A stretch of DNA of 64,000 nucleotides, from assembly GCA_951813615.1 (NCBI GenBank), contig OX638377.1, forward strand, positions 4,862,599 through 4,926,598. The letters run 5' to 3'. The position numbers and the translations under genes were made by a program. The notes beneath the pieces are model-generated. The model was given only the letters and a program-made list of their open reading frames with translations, did no database searches and had not been told where the DNA came from. This document shows positions 51,682-60,693 of the stretch, one piece after another (position 1 is the first letter of the stretch; the number at the start of each line of letters is the position of its first letter). Source of the DNA: an uncultured Latescibacterota bacterium (lineage in GTDB: Bacteria; Latescibacterota; UBA2968; UBA8231).

Positions 51682-54216
51682 GTGGAAGAACACAGCCAGG
51701 ACCTAGAGCAGTCTGAACAAAAGGCGCTCTTGGTCCTGTTCTTTTTTTCGGGGGTCAGCAGCTTAGTCTATCAGGTCGTGTGGGCGCGGATGCTGACCGT
51801 GGTCTTCGGCACCACCCTGCTAGCTACTAGCACCGTGCTCAGCGCCTTCATGGCTGGCCTAGCCTTAGGTAGCTGGGTTTTGGGGCGGTACATCGACCGC
51901 TGCAAGCACCCGCTGCGGATTTTTGCCGCGCTAGAAGCCGGCATCGGTCTTTTCGCCCTTTTCTTTCCCAGTATTAGTGCGAATTTGGGCAATGCCTACG
52001 GTGCTCTAATGGGCTTACAGGGGAACTTCTATCTCTTTTCCCTAGCCCGCTTCGGCCTTTGCTTTGCCTTGCTCCTGATCCCCACGGCGCTGATGGGGGG
52101 CACCCTACCGGTCATGGCCAAGTTTGCGGTGCGGCGGCTGGGCAGGTTGGGCGGTCGGGTCGGACAACTCTATGCGATCAATACGCTGGGCGCAGTTGTC
52201 GGGGTGTTGGCGGCGACCTTCGGACTGATGGAAGAGCTGGGTTTGCGGGGGACGACGCAAGCCATCGCTGTGGTGAATTTCTTGGTCGCGGGTGCGGCTT
52301 GGCTGTGGGGAAGGCAACGAGCCGTCGGCGTCGGCGAAGGGGCGACAGTAAAAGAGACCGCGCACTCTGACCGCGTCCTGTGGGGCGTGCTGGCCGGCTT
52401 TGCTATCTCCGGTTTTGCCGCCCTAGGCTACGAAGTGGCGTGGATGCGGCTGTTGATGGTGAGTTTCTCCTTCAATTCACACTACGAGTTCAGCATTGTC
52501 TTGGTGGCCTTTTTGAGTGGACTATCCTTGGGTGGATGGCTGGGTAGTCGGCTGCTGACGCGGCGGACAGACTTGCTGTCGATTTTTGTTGGGGTCCAGT
52601 TTTTGATCGGCGCGTGCGGTGCCCTGTCCGTGTTGGCCTTTGCCCATTTATCCGTTTTCGTGGAGCCGATCCAGCAGGCGGACTCGTGGTGGATGTCGAG
52701 GACCGGCGTGTTTTTTACGGCCGTCGCCATCATGTTGCTGCCGACCGTGGCGATGGGCGTTATCTTTCCGCTGGTCGGCCAAATCTACACGCGACAACTG
52801 GCGCGTCTGGGGCGCGGCATCGGGGACATCGGCGCTGTCAACAGCTTGGGCGCGGTTGGGGGGGCCTTTGTGACGGGGTTTGTGCTGATTCCACTGCTGG
52901 GGACCGAGTGGAGCGTCAAGGTGCTGGCGGCGTTGAATGGCTTGGTTGGCCTAACCATTGCCTTGATTAGCGAGCAACGCAAGCGGCTGGTCTGGGGCGG
53001 GGCGGCGGGTTTGGCACTCCTGTTAGTCCTTGTACCCTCGGATGTGCTGCGGCGCATTGCGGAGCCGACGGCGGTCAACCGGGAACTGGTGTTTTACCAA
53101 GAGGGAGCCGAGGGCGTCATCACCGTCGAACAACAAACCGATGGTTTCCGCAAAATGGCACTCAATGGTGGCGGGCAGGTGCCTACCGACTACAGCTCGC
53201 TGCAAATTTTCCGCCTGTTGGGCCATTTGCCCCTGCTCCTGCATCCCGATCCGCAAGAGGTGTTGGTCGTCTCCTTGGGCGGCGGGATTGCCTTGGGTGG
53301 TGCCGCCCAGTACGAGCCGCGCCGCATCACTTGCGTTGAGTTGGTGCCGGAGGTGATCGACGCGGCCCGGGCGCACTTTGGCGAATTTAATCACCACGTG
53401 CTTGAGAATCCGACTGCGTGGAATATCGAATTAGTTATCGACGACGGCCGCAATTTTCTCCTCTCCAGCCGCGACACCTACCAAATCATCACTGGAGACG
53501 CCACCCATCCAACGAGCGCCGATAGTTGGGTGCTCTACACAAAGGAATTTTACGAGTTGTGCCGGGCGCGCCTAAGTGCCGATGGGATCATGGCCCAATG
53601 GCTGCCCTTTCACGGCCTGCCGCCAGACGACTACCAGACCATCGTGCGGACCTTTCAGCACGTCTTTCCCCACGCCACCTTGTGGCGCTCGAACAACTAT
53701 TCGATCATGGTGGGGACCATGCAGCCGCAGGTGATTGATTGGGAGTTGCTCAACGAGAAAATGGCACCGCCGCGGGTGCATCGCAGCTTAGAGAACATTG
53801 ACATGGGGAACGCATTTGCGCTCTTGAATACCCTGGTGATGGACGAGGTCGCCCTGCGGCGCTATGTGGGGGAAGGCCCGTTCAACACCGACGACCATCC
53901 CTACATCAGCTTTGTCAGCCCGAAGGGCTACAGCAGCGGCTCGTGGGAGGTGTTGGAGCATTTGGCACCGCATCGCACCTCGGCCCTGTCGCTATTGACG
54001 GCACCCTTTGCTACAGTGAGAAAAAAAATGGAGGTCTATTTCAAGGCTGGCGAACACGCGATAGAGGGAGATATCATGCGGCTGCAAAACCGCGATCGGG
54101 CCGCAGCAAGGGCCTACCAGCGCGCGCTCCAAGCGAATCCCGAGGATAGATCGTCGGCCTATTTCCTCGAACTACTGGCCGAGCAACTCAGCCGGCGACC
54201 GCCCCAAGACGAATAG
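51682..54216 (+). CDS. Fused MFS-type transporter / spermidine-synthase-like protein
   Basis: 844 residues with GTG start. Residues about 15-470 have 12-14 hydrophobic helices, starting LLVLFFFSGVSSLVYQVVWARML and including PTALMGGTLPVMAKF, the family signature of fused MFS/spermidine synthases. Residues about 480-780 are a spermidine-synthase-like Rossmann domain with VSLGGGIALGGAAQY and CVELVPEVIDAARAHF, then VIDDGRNFLL and TGDATHPTSADSWVLYTKEFYELC. The last 60 residues look TPR-like. Some catalytic residues of true aminopropyltransferases differ, so another substrate is possible. Only 6 bp separate it from the DUF6785-like gene. Confidence 0.88.
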   Translation: MEEHSQDLEQSEQKALLVLFFFSGVSSLVYQVVWARMLTVVFGTTLLATSTVLSAFMAGLALGSWVLGRYIDRCKHPLRIFAALEAGIGLFALFFPSISANLGNAYGALMGLQGNFYLFSLARFGLCFALLLIPTALMGGTLPVMAKFAVRRLGRLGGRVGQLYAINTLGAVVGVLAATFGLMEELGLRGTTQAIAVVNFLVAGAAWLWGRQRAVGVGEGATVKETAHSDRVLWGVLAGFAISGFAALGYEVAWMRLLMVSFSFNSHYEFSIVLVAFLSGLSLGGWLGSRLLTRRTDLLSIFVGVQFLIGACGALSVLAFAHLSVFVEPIQQADSWWMSRTGVFFTAVAIMLLPTVAMGVIFPLVGQIYTRQLARLGRGIGDIGAVNSLGAVGGAFVTGFVLIPLLGTEWSVKVLAALNGLVGLTIALISEQRKRLVWGGAAGLALLLVLVPSDVLRRIAEPTAVNRELVFYQEGAEGVITVEQQTDGFRKMALNGGGQVPTDYSSLQIFRLLGHLPLLLHPDPQEVLVVSLGGGIALGGAAQYEPRRITCVELVPEVIDAARAHFGEFNHHVLENPTAWNIELVIDDGRNFLLSSRDTYQIITGDATHPTSADSWVLYTKEFYELCRARLSADGIMAQWLPFHGLPPDDYQTIVRTFQHVFPHATLWRSNNYSIMVGTMQPQVIDWELLNEKMAPPRVHRSLENIDMGNAFALLNTLVMDEVALRRYVGEGPFNTDDHPYISFVSPKGYSSGSWEVLEHLAPHRTSALSLLTAPFATVRKKMEVYFKAGEHAIEGDIMRLQNRDRAAARAYQRALQANPEDRSSAYFLELLAEQLSRRPPQDE

Positions 54217-54222
54217 GGGTCT

Positions 54223-56172
54223 ATGAGTCAATTCGTCGACAGCAATAAAAGATGGGTGCCATACCGTGCCCTGCTCGTCGGCGCTTTGATGGCCGTGGTG
54301 ATCAACACGGTTTTTCCCTATGGCCTTCTGGTGATGGGGACCCTCGATTGGACCGGCGATTTCATCGCCCTGAGCGCGATTTTCCTCCTCTTCCTCCTCC
54401 TGTTAGTCAACATTCCACTCAAGTGGATCGGGCACAAATGGAACTTATCGGCCCAAGAACTGGTGGTGATCTACGCCATGATGGTCGCGGCTTCGGCGAT
54501 TCCCTCCACTGGGGTCACGGCGCAATTGGTCCCCTTTTTGGCCGGAGTCTATTACTATGCCACGCCCGAAAACAACTGGGCCGAACTGCTCCACCCCTAT
54601 ATCCAGCCGTGGCTGGCACCTCAAGACCCGACGGCGGTCAAGTACTTCTACGAAGGGTTGCCCCAAGAGATGGCCATCCCTTGGGGAGTATGGTTGGTGC
54701 CCCTGTTGGCGTGGGCTTCTTTTTTGGCAGCGCTCTATTTGATGATGATCGCCCTGTCGGCTCTGCTCCACGAACAATGGGCCCGCAATGAGCGCTTGAT
54801 CTTCCCGCTGGTCCAGTTGCCGCTGTACATGATCCACGAGGACGACAGACCTTCGGCGGTCAATCCCTTTCTGAAGGAACCGCTGATGTGGTTGGGGTTT
54901 GCCATTCCCTTCGTCCTATTGGGAATCAATGCCCTGCACAAGTACTATCCCTTTGTGCCCCCCATCCAGTTATCAACCCAATTGGCCGTCTTCCACGACA
55001 TGCGGGGCGTCTTGTTCAACTTGTGGTTTATCGTCCTTGGCCTGACGTACTTCCTGAGCCTAGAGGTCTCCTTTAGTCTGTGGTTTTTTTACTTACTCAA
55101 CTTTTTCCAGTTGGGCCTTTTCAACACCCTCGGGTTCAGCATTGCAGAGATCCGGCTGATGCACACCGAAGGGTCAATCGCCACGGCCCAGCAGGCTATT
55201 GGGGCGTTGATCGCCCTCGTGGCGGCCAGCTTGTGGACTGCCCGTCGGCACCTCAAAGAAGTGGTCGTCGGAGCGTGGAAAAAGAAGGAACCGGGAGAGG
55301 ACACAGGACAGATGCTCTCCTACCGCAAGGCCGTGTGGATCCTGATCGGGGCCTTCCTCTACGCAGTTATATGGTTAAAAAGCGCGGGATTGCCCCTAGG
55401 GGCGGCGCTGCTGTTGCTCGTTATCGCCTTTGTGGTATTCGTCGGTTTGACGCGGATCGTCGCCGAAGGGGGCATGGGGTATGGCCGGACGCAGATGACG
55501 CCATCAGCCTTTGTGATCAATGCACTGGGCACGGCACCAATTGGGCCGCGCGGGTTGATGGTGCTCGGGTTTGCCAATGGCTGGGCCGGGGATATCCGCA
55601 CGACCGTTATGGCCGCGGCTTCCAACAGCACCCGGCTGGCCGAAGTAGTAGGGACGCGCCGACCGCCGCTCTTTTGGGCTTTGCTCATAGCCATCGCCGT
55701 GAGCTTGGTCGCCTCGGCTTGGACGGTACTTTCCATCGCCTACACCTACGGCGGGGTCAATCTACACTACTGGTTTTACAGCATCATGGGCCGCTGGACG
55801 TTTAACGATCTGGCGACGAATCAACTCAATCCGGTGGCCGCGTGGAATTTCTGGGGTCCGCGTGGCGCATTCACCGGCTTGGGGGCCGGGCTGATGTTTC
55901 TGTTGTTGTACCTACGCCACCGCTTCTTGTGGTGGCCCATCCACCCGATCGGCCTGCCGGTGGGGGGGACCTATGTGATGTTTTTCGCTTGGTCGAGTAT
56001 GGCGCTGGGCTGGCTGGCGAAATGGATCGTCTTGAAGTACGGCGGCGTTAAACTCTTCCGCCGGCTGCGGCCCTTTTTTCTCGGTATGGTGTTGGGCCAA
56101 GTCAGCAGTGCGGGTTTGTGGATGGCGGTGGATTTGATTGCAGGGTTGGATGCAGTGGTGACGCGGTGGTAG
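54223..56172 (+). CDS. DUF6785/OPT-like multipass membrane protein
   Basis: 649 residues with about 14 hydrophobic helices (VPYRALLVGALMAVVINTVFPYG at start). RIVAEGGMGYGRTQMTP and LGFANGWAGDIRTTVMAAASN are motifs of the DUF6785/DUF6784 family related to oligopeptide transporters. Located 6 bp after the fused MFS/spermidine-synthase gene, so likely co-transcribed. It should sit in the inner membrane and could transport a small solute or metal complex, but no substrate is known for the family. AGGGG precedes the start. Confidence 0.75.
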   Translation: MSQFVDSNKRWVPYRALLVGALMAVVINTVFPYGLLVMGTLDWTGDFIALSAIFLLFLLLLVNIPLKWIGHKWNLSAQELVVIYAMMVAASAIPSTGVTAQLVPFLAGVYYYATPENNWAELLHPYIQPWLAPQDPTAVKYFYEGLPQEMAIPWGVWLVPLLAWASFLAALYLMMIALSALLHEQWARNERLIFPLVQLPLYMIHEDDRPSAVNPFLKEPLMWLGFAIPFVLLGINALHKYYPFVPPIQLSTQLAVFHDMRGVLFNLWFIVLGLTYFLSLEVSFSLWFFYLLNFFQLGLFNTLGFSIAEIRLMHTEGSIATAQQAIGALIALVAASLWTARRHLKEVVVGAWKKKEPGEDTGQMLSYRKAVWILIGAFLYAVIWLKSAGLPLGAALLLLVIAFVVFVGLTRIVAEGGMGYGRTQMTPSAFVINALGTAPIGPRGLMVLGFANGWAGDIRTTVMAAASNSTRLAEVVGTRRPPLFWALLIAIAVSLVASAWTVLSIAYTYGGVNLHYWFYSIMGRWTFNDLATNQLNPVAAWNFWGPRGAFTGLGAGLMFLLLYLRHRFLWWPIHPIGLPVGGTYVMFFAWSSMALGWLAKWIVLKYGGVKLFRRLRPFFLGMVLGQVSSAGLWMAVDLIAGLDAVVTRW

Positions 56173-56201
56173 CTCATTCCCGGCCAGTTCCTACAATTCC
56201 C

Positions 56202-56232
56202 AATTCCTAATTCCTAATTCCTAATTCCTAAT
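56202..56232. repeat. 7-bp tandem repeat tract (AATTCCT)
   Basis: About 4.4 copies of AATTCCT lie between two convergent genes, and the final copy supplies the TAG stop codon of the leftward gene (56228-56230). Confidence 0.8.
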
Positions 56233-57871
56233 CAGCCGACTCGCGCACGGTCAGCACCTGATTAGCTGCCACATCGTGCAGCGTCTGGACGGTGCCACTA
56301 GGCCAGTGGAGGACGACGCTTTCGATGATGGAGGCAGAGCCCAAGCCAAAATGCACTTTGAGGTCGCTGTGGGAGAGAAAGCTGGTGCCACTGCGCACCT
56401 CGGCGGTCTGGTGCTTACCCTCGGCGCTTATCTCGATGCGGGTGCCGATTCCGTCGCGGTTGCTGCGAGTGCCTACGGTGGCGATTTGCAAGTAGTTGCT
56501 CTCGTTGCCGCCATCGTTGCGCAGGAGATTGGGCGTGCTGTTGAGGTTTAAGATGAAGAGGTCGATATCGCCGTCGCGGTCGTAGTCGGCAAAGCTGGCA
56601 CCTCGGCTCACCTCGACTAAGGCAAAGCCCGGCCCGGCGCGCGCGGCAACTTCGGCAAAGGTGCCGTCGCCCAAGTTTTGGTAGAGGAAGTTAGGCTCGG
56701 CATAGCTGCTGTTGGTATGGGGCAAATCGGCTTGGGGGTAGGTGTGGCCATTGGCCGCGAAGAGGTCTTGGTCGCCGTCGTTGTCAAAGTCGAAGAACCC
56801 TGTGCCCCATCCCACCTCGGGAATGCCCCGCGCCGCAATGCGGGATACGAAGGATGCGTCGAGGAAAAATCCACCGCGCTGATTTTTATAGAGGGTATTG
56901 TACTCGCCTTCAAAGTTGGTGACAAAAATATCGAAGTAGCCGTCGTTGTCGTAATCGCCGACCGCGGCACCCATGCACCCCTGTTCGGTGCCATCGCCGC
57001 TATAGGCCACGCCCGCGCTGAGGCCCTCGTCCACAAAGGTGCCGTCGCCTTGGTTCTGGTATAGATTGTTGGGGGCCGAGTCATTGGCGACGAAAATATC
57101 GGGCCAGCCATTGCGGTCGAAATCGCCGAAGACGACCCCGTACCCATAGTACTTTGCACCGGCAATGCCCGCTTCCTCGCTGCGGTCAGCCAAGGTGCCG
57201 TCACCATTGTTGCGGTAGAATACATCGCCAGCGGGGAGCAAGCCGCGCGGACCGCAAAAGATATCGACGTTTTTCCACACGCAGGGGACGGTAGAAGTAT
57301 AGTCCCGCGAAAAGTCGATATAATTAGCCACGTATAGATCGACATAGCCGTCTAAATCGGCATCGCCAAAAGCACAGCCGACGCCCCATCTTTCGTCTCC
57401 GACGCCCGCTTTTCCAGTAACATCCTCAAACGTGCCATCGCCCTGATTCCGGTAGAAGGTATTGCGGCCGAAGTTGGTCACATACAGGTCCAAGTCGCCA
57501 TCGTTGTCGTAGTCCGCAGCAGCACAACCCATGGACCAACTCGTGTCGCCCACCCCAGCGGCAGTAGTGACGTCGACAAAGCGACCTTCGTGGTTACGGT
57601 AGAGGTGATTGGTCGGCTCTTGGCCCGGTGGAAAGCCTTCAAAGCGGGAGCCATTGGCAACGTATAGATCGACGTCGCCATCGCTGTCGTAGTCGAAAAA
57701 GGCCGAACCACCCACCGCGGTTTCAACGATGTATTCTTGGGTGCTGCCCGAGACGTTCTGTGCTGTGATGCCAAGTGCGGCGGCTTGATCGGTGAACTGA
57801 GTAGGCAGGGGTTGGGCTGCTAGGAGGGCCGTACACAGGAGGATGAAGACCCCGCTTACTAACGCGTGCAT
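56228..57871 (-). CDS. CRTAC1-like FG-GAP/VCBS + ASPIC/UnbV secreted protein
   Basis: 547 residues. Signal peptide (ALVSGVFILLCTALLAAQ) is followed by VCBS loops: FFDYDSDGDVDLYVAN, DYDNDGDLDLYVTN, DADLDGYVDLYVAN, DFDRNGWPDIFVAN, DYDNDGYFDIFVTN, DFDNDGDQDLFAAN. C-terminal ASPIC/UnbV (TRSNRDGIGTRIEISAEG, HFGLGSASIIESVVLHWPSG) is intact. Shorter than the others, with no extra N-terminal domain. Its stop is within a 7-bp repeat tract. The 57919 glycosyltransferase is upstream on the same strand 48 bp away. Confidence 0.92.
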   Translation of the reverse strand: MHALVSGVFILLCTALLAAQPLPTQFTDQAAALGITAQNVSGSTQEYIVETAVGGSAFFDYDSDGDVDLYVANGSRFEGFPPGQEPTNHLYRNHEGRFVDVTTAAGVGDTSWSMGCAAADYDNDGDLDLYVTNFGRNTFYRNQGDGTFEDVTGKAGVGDERWGVGCAFGDADLDGYVDLYVANYIDFSRDYTSTVPCVWKNVDIFCGPRGLLPAGDVFYRNNGDGTLADRSEEAGIAGAKYYGYGVVFGDFDRNGWPDIFVANDSAPNNLYQNQGDGTFVDEGLSAGVAYSGDGTEQGCMGAAVGDYDNDGYFDIFVTNFEGEYNTLYKNQRGGFFLDASFVSRIAARGIPEVGWGTGFFDFDNDGDQDLFAANGHTYPQADLPHTNSSYAEPNFLYQNLGDGTFAEVAARAGPGFALVEVSRGASFADYDRDGDIDLFILNLNSTPNLLRNDGGNESNYLQIATVGTRSNRDGIGTRIEISAEGKHQTAEVRSGTSFLSHSDLKVHFGLGSASIIESVVLHWPSGTVQTLHDVAANQVLTVRESAD

Positions 57872-57918
57872 TGCTTTTGCTGTGCAACCAAAGACGAGGA
57901 CAGTGTGAGCGTCATACT

Positions 57919-59625
57919 TTAGGGAGCAGGAATTTTTTCAGCAAAAAACTGGAGATCGAAATAGTTCAAGGACCCATCGTCCACTTCGACGGTGGGTTGT
58001 AGAGCACCGCCACGGTACTGGGTGAGAAAAATATAGGACTTGTACCCCCGGTCTGAAAGACGTTGCAACAGGCGCTCGTAGTGTCCGGGGGTGGCAACGT
58101 AAAAGAAGGGTCTTTGGTAAAATTCGCCGCAGAGGGCGTGGGGAACCCAGCGCTGGTTGGTGATGACAACCTCTTCGCTGCGCTGACGCATCTCGCTATT
58201 GAGGCGATGGGAGAAGGCTTTCTTCTCCGCGAGAATCGAAATTCCATACACTTGGGCGGCAAAGCTAAGCACCAACACAGCACCCACCGCAAGAACTCCT
58301 ACGCTGAAGCAGGATCGCTGGCGTTCTAGCCAGTCAATCAAGTTTCCGGCCGCCAAGACCGCAAAGAGTGGGTAGAGGAGCAGAAAGTAGCGGTTGCCCC
58401 AGTGGATGCCCATGGAACCCACCTTGGGCGCGGCCAAGGCGTAGAGCGCAGCAAAGCTCAAGGCGACCAACCAAATCCAGCGTCTAAAAGAAGGCGCGTC
58501 GGAATCGGCCGAGCGCAAGAAGGCTAGGGCTACAAAGGGAGCTGAACTAAAAAAAGCGTTGGACGATTTGAGCATGTAATCGATAGGGCTCGCAGAAAAG
58601 AAATAGCCCCCAAGAGATAAACCGGCGCTTATCAGAGCCACAGCACTGTACGCGGGCACGGCCTTTTGCAAAGCCGGGGGCGCAAAACGCGGGCTGAGTA
58701 CAAAGGCGAGGACGAACGGCAAGGCGAGGACGAGGGATAGCGAGGGGATCGGGTTGGACGCTATGAAGAGGTTGTAAAATACCCGCGGCCGCGCCGCGAG
58801 ATGGTGGACCCAGTCAGTGGCAGTGGCTAGGTGCGTATTCAAATGGTAACCAAAGGGATGGCCGATGGTCAGCCATTGGAAAAGCCAGAGCGGCAGGAGG
58901 GAGACCAAGAGGATCAGGGCCGACGAGACGAGGATTTTCAATCTGTCTGCGCTGGCATAACAGGCGGTACATAGGGCCAGCACTAGGCAAAGCAAATAGA
59001 ACTCGTCTCTGAAATAGACCGATAATCCGGCAGCGGCCATGCCCAAGCATAGGTGCTTGGGAGCGGAGTCTATGAGAAACTGCAACAGATAGCGCACACT
59101 CCAAATCCCCAAGCAAATCGCCGGGGTGTGTTCCCAGAAGACGAGGCTATAGAAGAATACCGGCGTGCAGAGTCCGGCGGTGAGGACGGCGACATGCCCG
59201 ACCGCAATTCGCTGGGAGATCAAACGCGCCAATTGGGCCAAGCCGGCCAGCATCGCCAGCGAGGAGAGCGCCGGCAACAGATAAAGACCCCAATGACCTA
59301 AAGAGGCAAAGAACAGGGCGGATATAAGGGCAAAGACCGGCGAGAAGACGGAATAGAGTTTGCCGGACTCGACGCGCGTAAAATAATAGGGTAGGGGATT
59401 ATAGACGAAGTCTGGATCGACGATCTGACCCGGCCAGGGGATGGAAAAGTCTGTGTAGCGGCTGTTAGCTAAGGCTTGGACTTGGAGGAATTTGTTGGCG
59501 TTATCGGTAATCCAAAAGCCGCGTTTTTCGAGGACGCAGAGGGCGGCTACATAGCAGACTGCGATGGCGAGCAGAGAGCACAGGATCGATCTGCCGGGAT
59601 GGAATCGGCGCAAAAGGACAACCAT
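57919..59625 (-). CDS. GT-C-type membrane glycosyltransferase-like protein
   Basis: 568 residues with about 11-13 membrane helices. The first loop after helix 1 holds KRGFWITDNANKFLQVQAL and YNPLPYYFTR, in the position of the conserved acidic loop of dolichyl-phosphate-mannose (GT39-like) transferases. Helices such as LLVSLLPLWLFQWL and LLLYPLFAVLAAGN follow, then a C-terminal periplasmic domain (QRWVPHALCGEFYQRPFFYV). Likely transfers a sugar from a lipid carrier on the outer face of the inner membrane. It may decorate the secreted proteins here, but this is only context. Confidence 0.68.
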   Translation of the reverse strand: MVVLLRRFHPGRSILCSLLAIAVCYVAALCVLEKRGFWITDNANKFLQVQALANSRYTDFSIPWPGQIVDPDFVYNPLPYYFTRVESGKLYSVFSPVFALISALFFASLGHWGLYLLPALSSLAMLAGLAQLARLISQRIAVGHVAVLTAGLCTPVFFYSLVFWEHTPAICLGIWSVRYLLQFLIDSAPKHLCLGMAAAGLSVYFRDEFYLLCLVLALCTACYASADRLKILVSSALILLVSLLPLWLFQWLTIGHPFGYHLNTHLATATDWVHHLAARPRVFYNLFIASNPIPSLSLVLALPFVLAFVLSPRFAPPALQKAVPAYSAVALISAGLSLGGYFFSASPIDYMLKSSNAFFSSAPFVALAFLRSADSDAPSFRRWIWLVALSFAALYALAAPKVGSMGIHWGNRYFLLLYPLFAVLAAGNLIDWLERQRSCFSVGVLAVGAVLVLSFAAQVYGISILAEKKAFSHRLNSEMRQRSEEVVITNQRWVPHALCGEFYQRPFFYVATPGHYERLLQRLSDRGYKSYIFLTQYRGGALQPTVEVDDGSLNYFDLQFFAEKIPAP

Positions 59626-59658
59626 GTATGGAATGTAGCGGAATTTAGCGGTGCGACT

Positions 59659-60693
59659 TTACGGCGAACTAGCCGACAAATTGTCGAAGACGATGAACTG
59701 ATGCTCGGCCAATCCGAGTCGCTCGGCTAGTTCATAACCAGCGCTCATGGGCAACGAGGGGTTCAATTCCACAATCATCAAGTCCCGCTCCCCAGTGCCG
59801 ATCCGGCCCAACTTGGCCAGCCCATCCAAGTTGCTCAGCAGGGCATTGCCGCCAATGTAGAGACTTTTACCCACTTGCCTGAGATTATCCAACCCATCTA
59901 AGTTTTGCAGGACTTGGTTGCGGTTTATGCTCAAAGCGCCTCCGACCTCCGCCAGAGCGTTCAATCCCTCCAAGCTCTCGAGGGCAGGATGCTCATCAAT
60001 GGCCAACCCACCCTTAATAGTCGCAATCCCGTTCAAACCCCGCAGGTCTTTGAGCACACCATTGAGTATGAACAGCAAATCCCCCTCTACCACTGAGAGG
60101 CTACCCAATCCCTTTAGATCCCGCAGGGCCTTGTTATCCCTGATTTTGATGCTACTCCCCACGTGAGTCAGCCCGCTCAGACCATCTACGTTAATCAACT
60201 CGGTCGTGGCATCGACGAAGAGATGGCCGTCGACGCGCCTGAGCGCTTTGAGCCCATCCAGATCCCGCAGCGAAAAATTGCAGCTAATCTCGAAATTTCC
60301 CCCCACGCGTTCTAGCTGTTCTAGCCCTTGCAGTGCAATCAGGCCATTGGAGAGAATATGGAAATTCCCCTCTACATAGCCGAGATTGTGCAACCCCTTC
60401 AGGTCGGTCAGTGCCCCGTTATTCCGAATGACGAAATCTCCCTCTACTCCGACCAGATTGCGCAGCGGCTCCATGCTACTCAAGTACGCATCCTCTAATA
60501 AAAAATCGCCCTGTACCACAAAGGCTTTCTTCTGCGCTCCCGCCCAAGCATCTAACTCCTCCTGAGACTCAATAACTATCGCCCCAGTCCCACCAACAGT
60601 TAGCGGCTCTTCAGACTCCCCCTGACAGCCGATCCAAAGGGTGGCTCCTAGAACAGACGCTCCAAACCCCCATCTCCAACTAGCCATACTCAT
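59659..60693 (-). CDS. Leucine-rich/Receptor-L-domain-like lipoprotein
   Basis: 344 residues. A lipoprotein signal has C23 (TLWIGCQ). Residues 60-320 contain about 11 repeats of roughly 23 residues of the kind LKGLHNLGYVEGNFHILSN and LDGLKALRRVDGHLFVDA, resembling Receptor L or parallel beta-helix LRR-like folds. It overlaps the PPIase gene by ATGA at 60690-60693, so translation is coupled. Predicted to be surface- or periplasm-facing and to bind a protein or glycan. A second ATG at 60687 is possible. Confidence 0.8.
   Translation of the reverse strand: MSMASWRWGFGASVLGATLWIGCQGESEEPLTVGGTGAIVIESQEELDAWAGAQKKAFVVQGDFLLEDAYLSSMEPLRNLVGVEGDFVIRNNGALTDLKGLHNLGYVEGNFHILSNGLIALQGLEQLERVGGNFEISCNFSLRDLDGLKALRRVDGHLFVDATTELINVDGLSGLTHVGSSIKIRDNKALRDLKGLGSLSVVEGDLLFILNGVLKDLRGLNGIATIKGGLAIDEHPALESLEGLNALAEVGGALSINRNQVLQNLDGLDNLRQVGKSLYIGGNALLSNLDGLAKLGRIGTGERDLMIVELNPSLPMSAGYELAERLGLAEHQFIVFDNLSASSP

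Noticed and set aside
53023..53397. Antisense frame inside the spermidine-synthase-like part
   Set aside because: It lies entirely inside a well-supported gene and has no motif.
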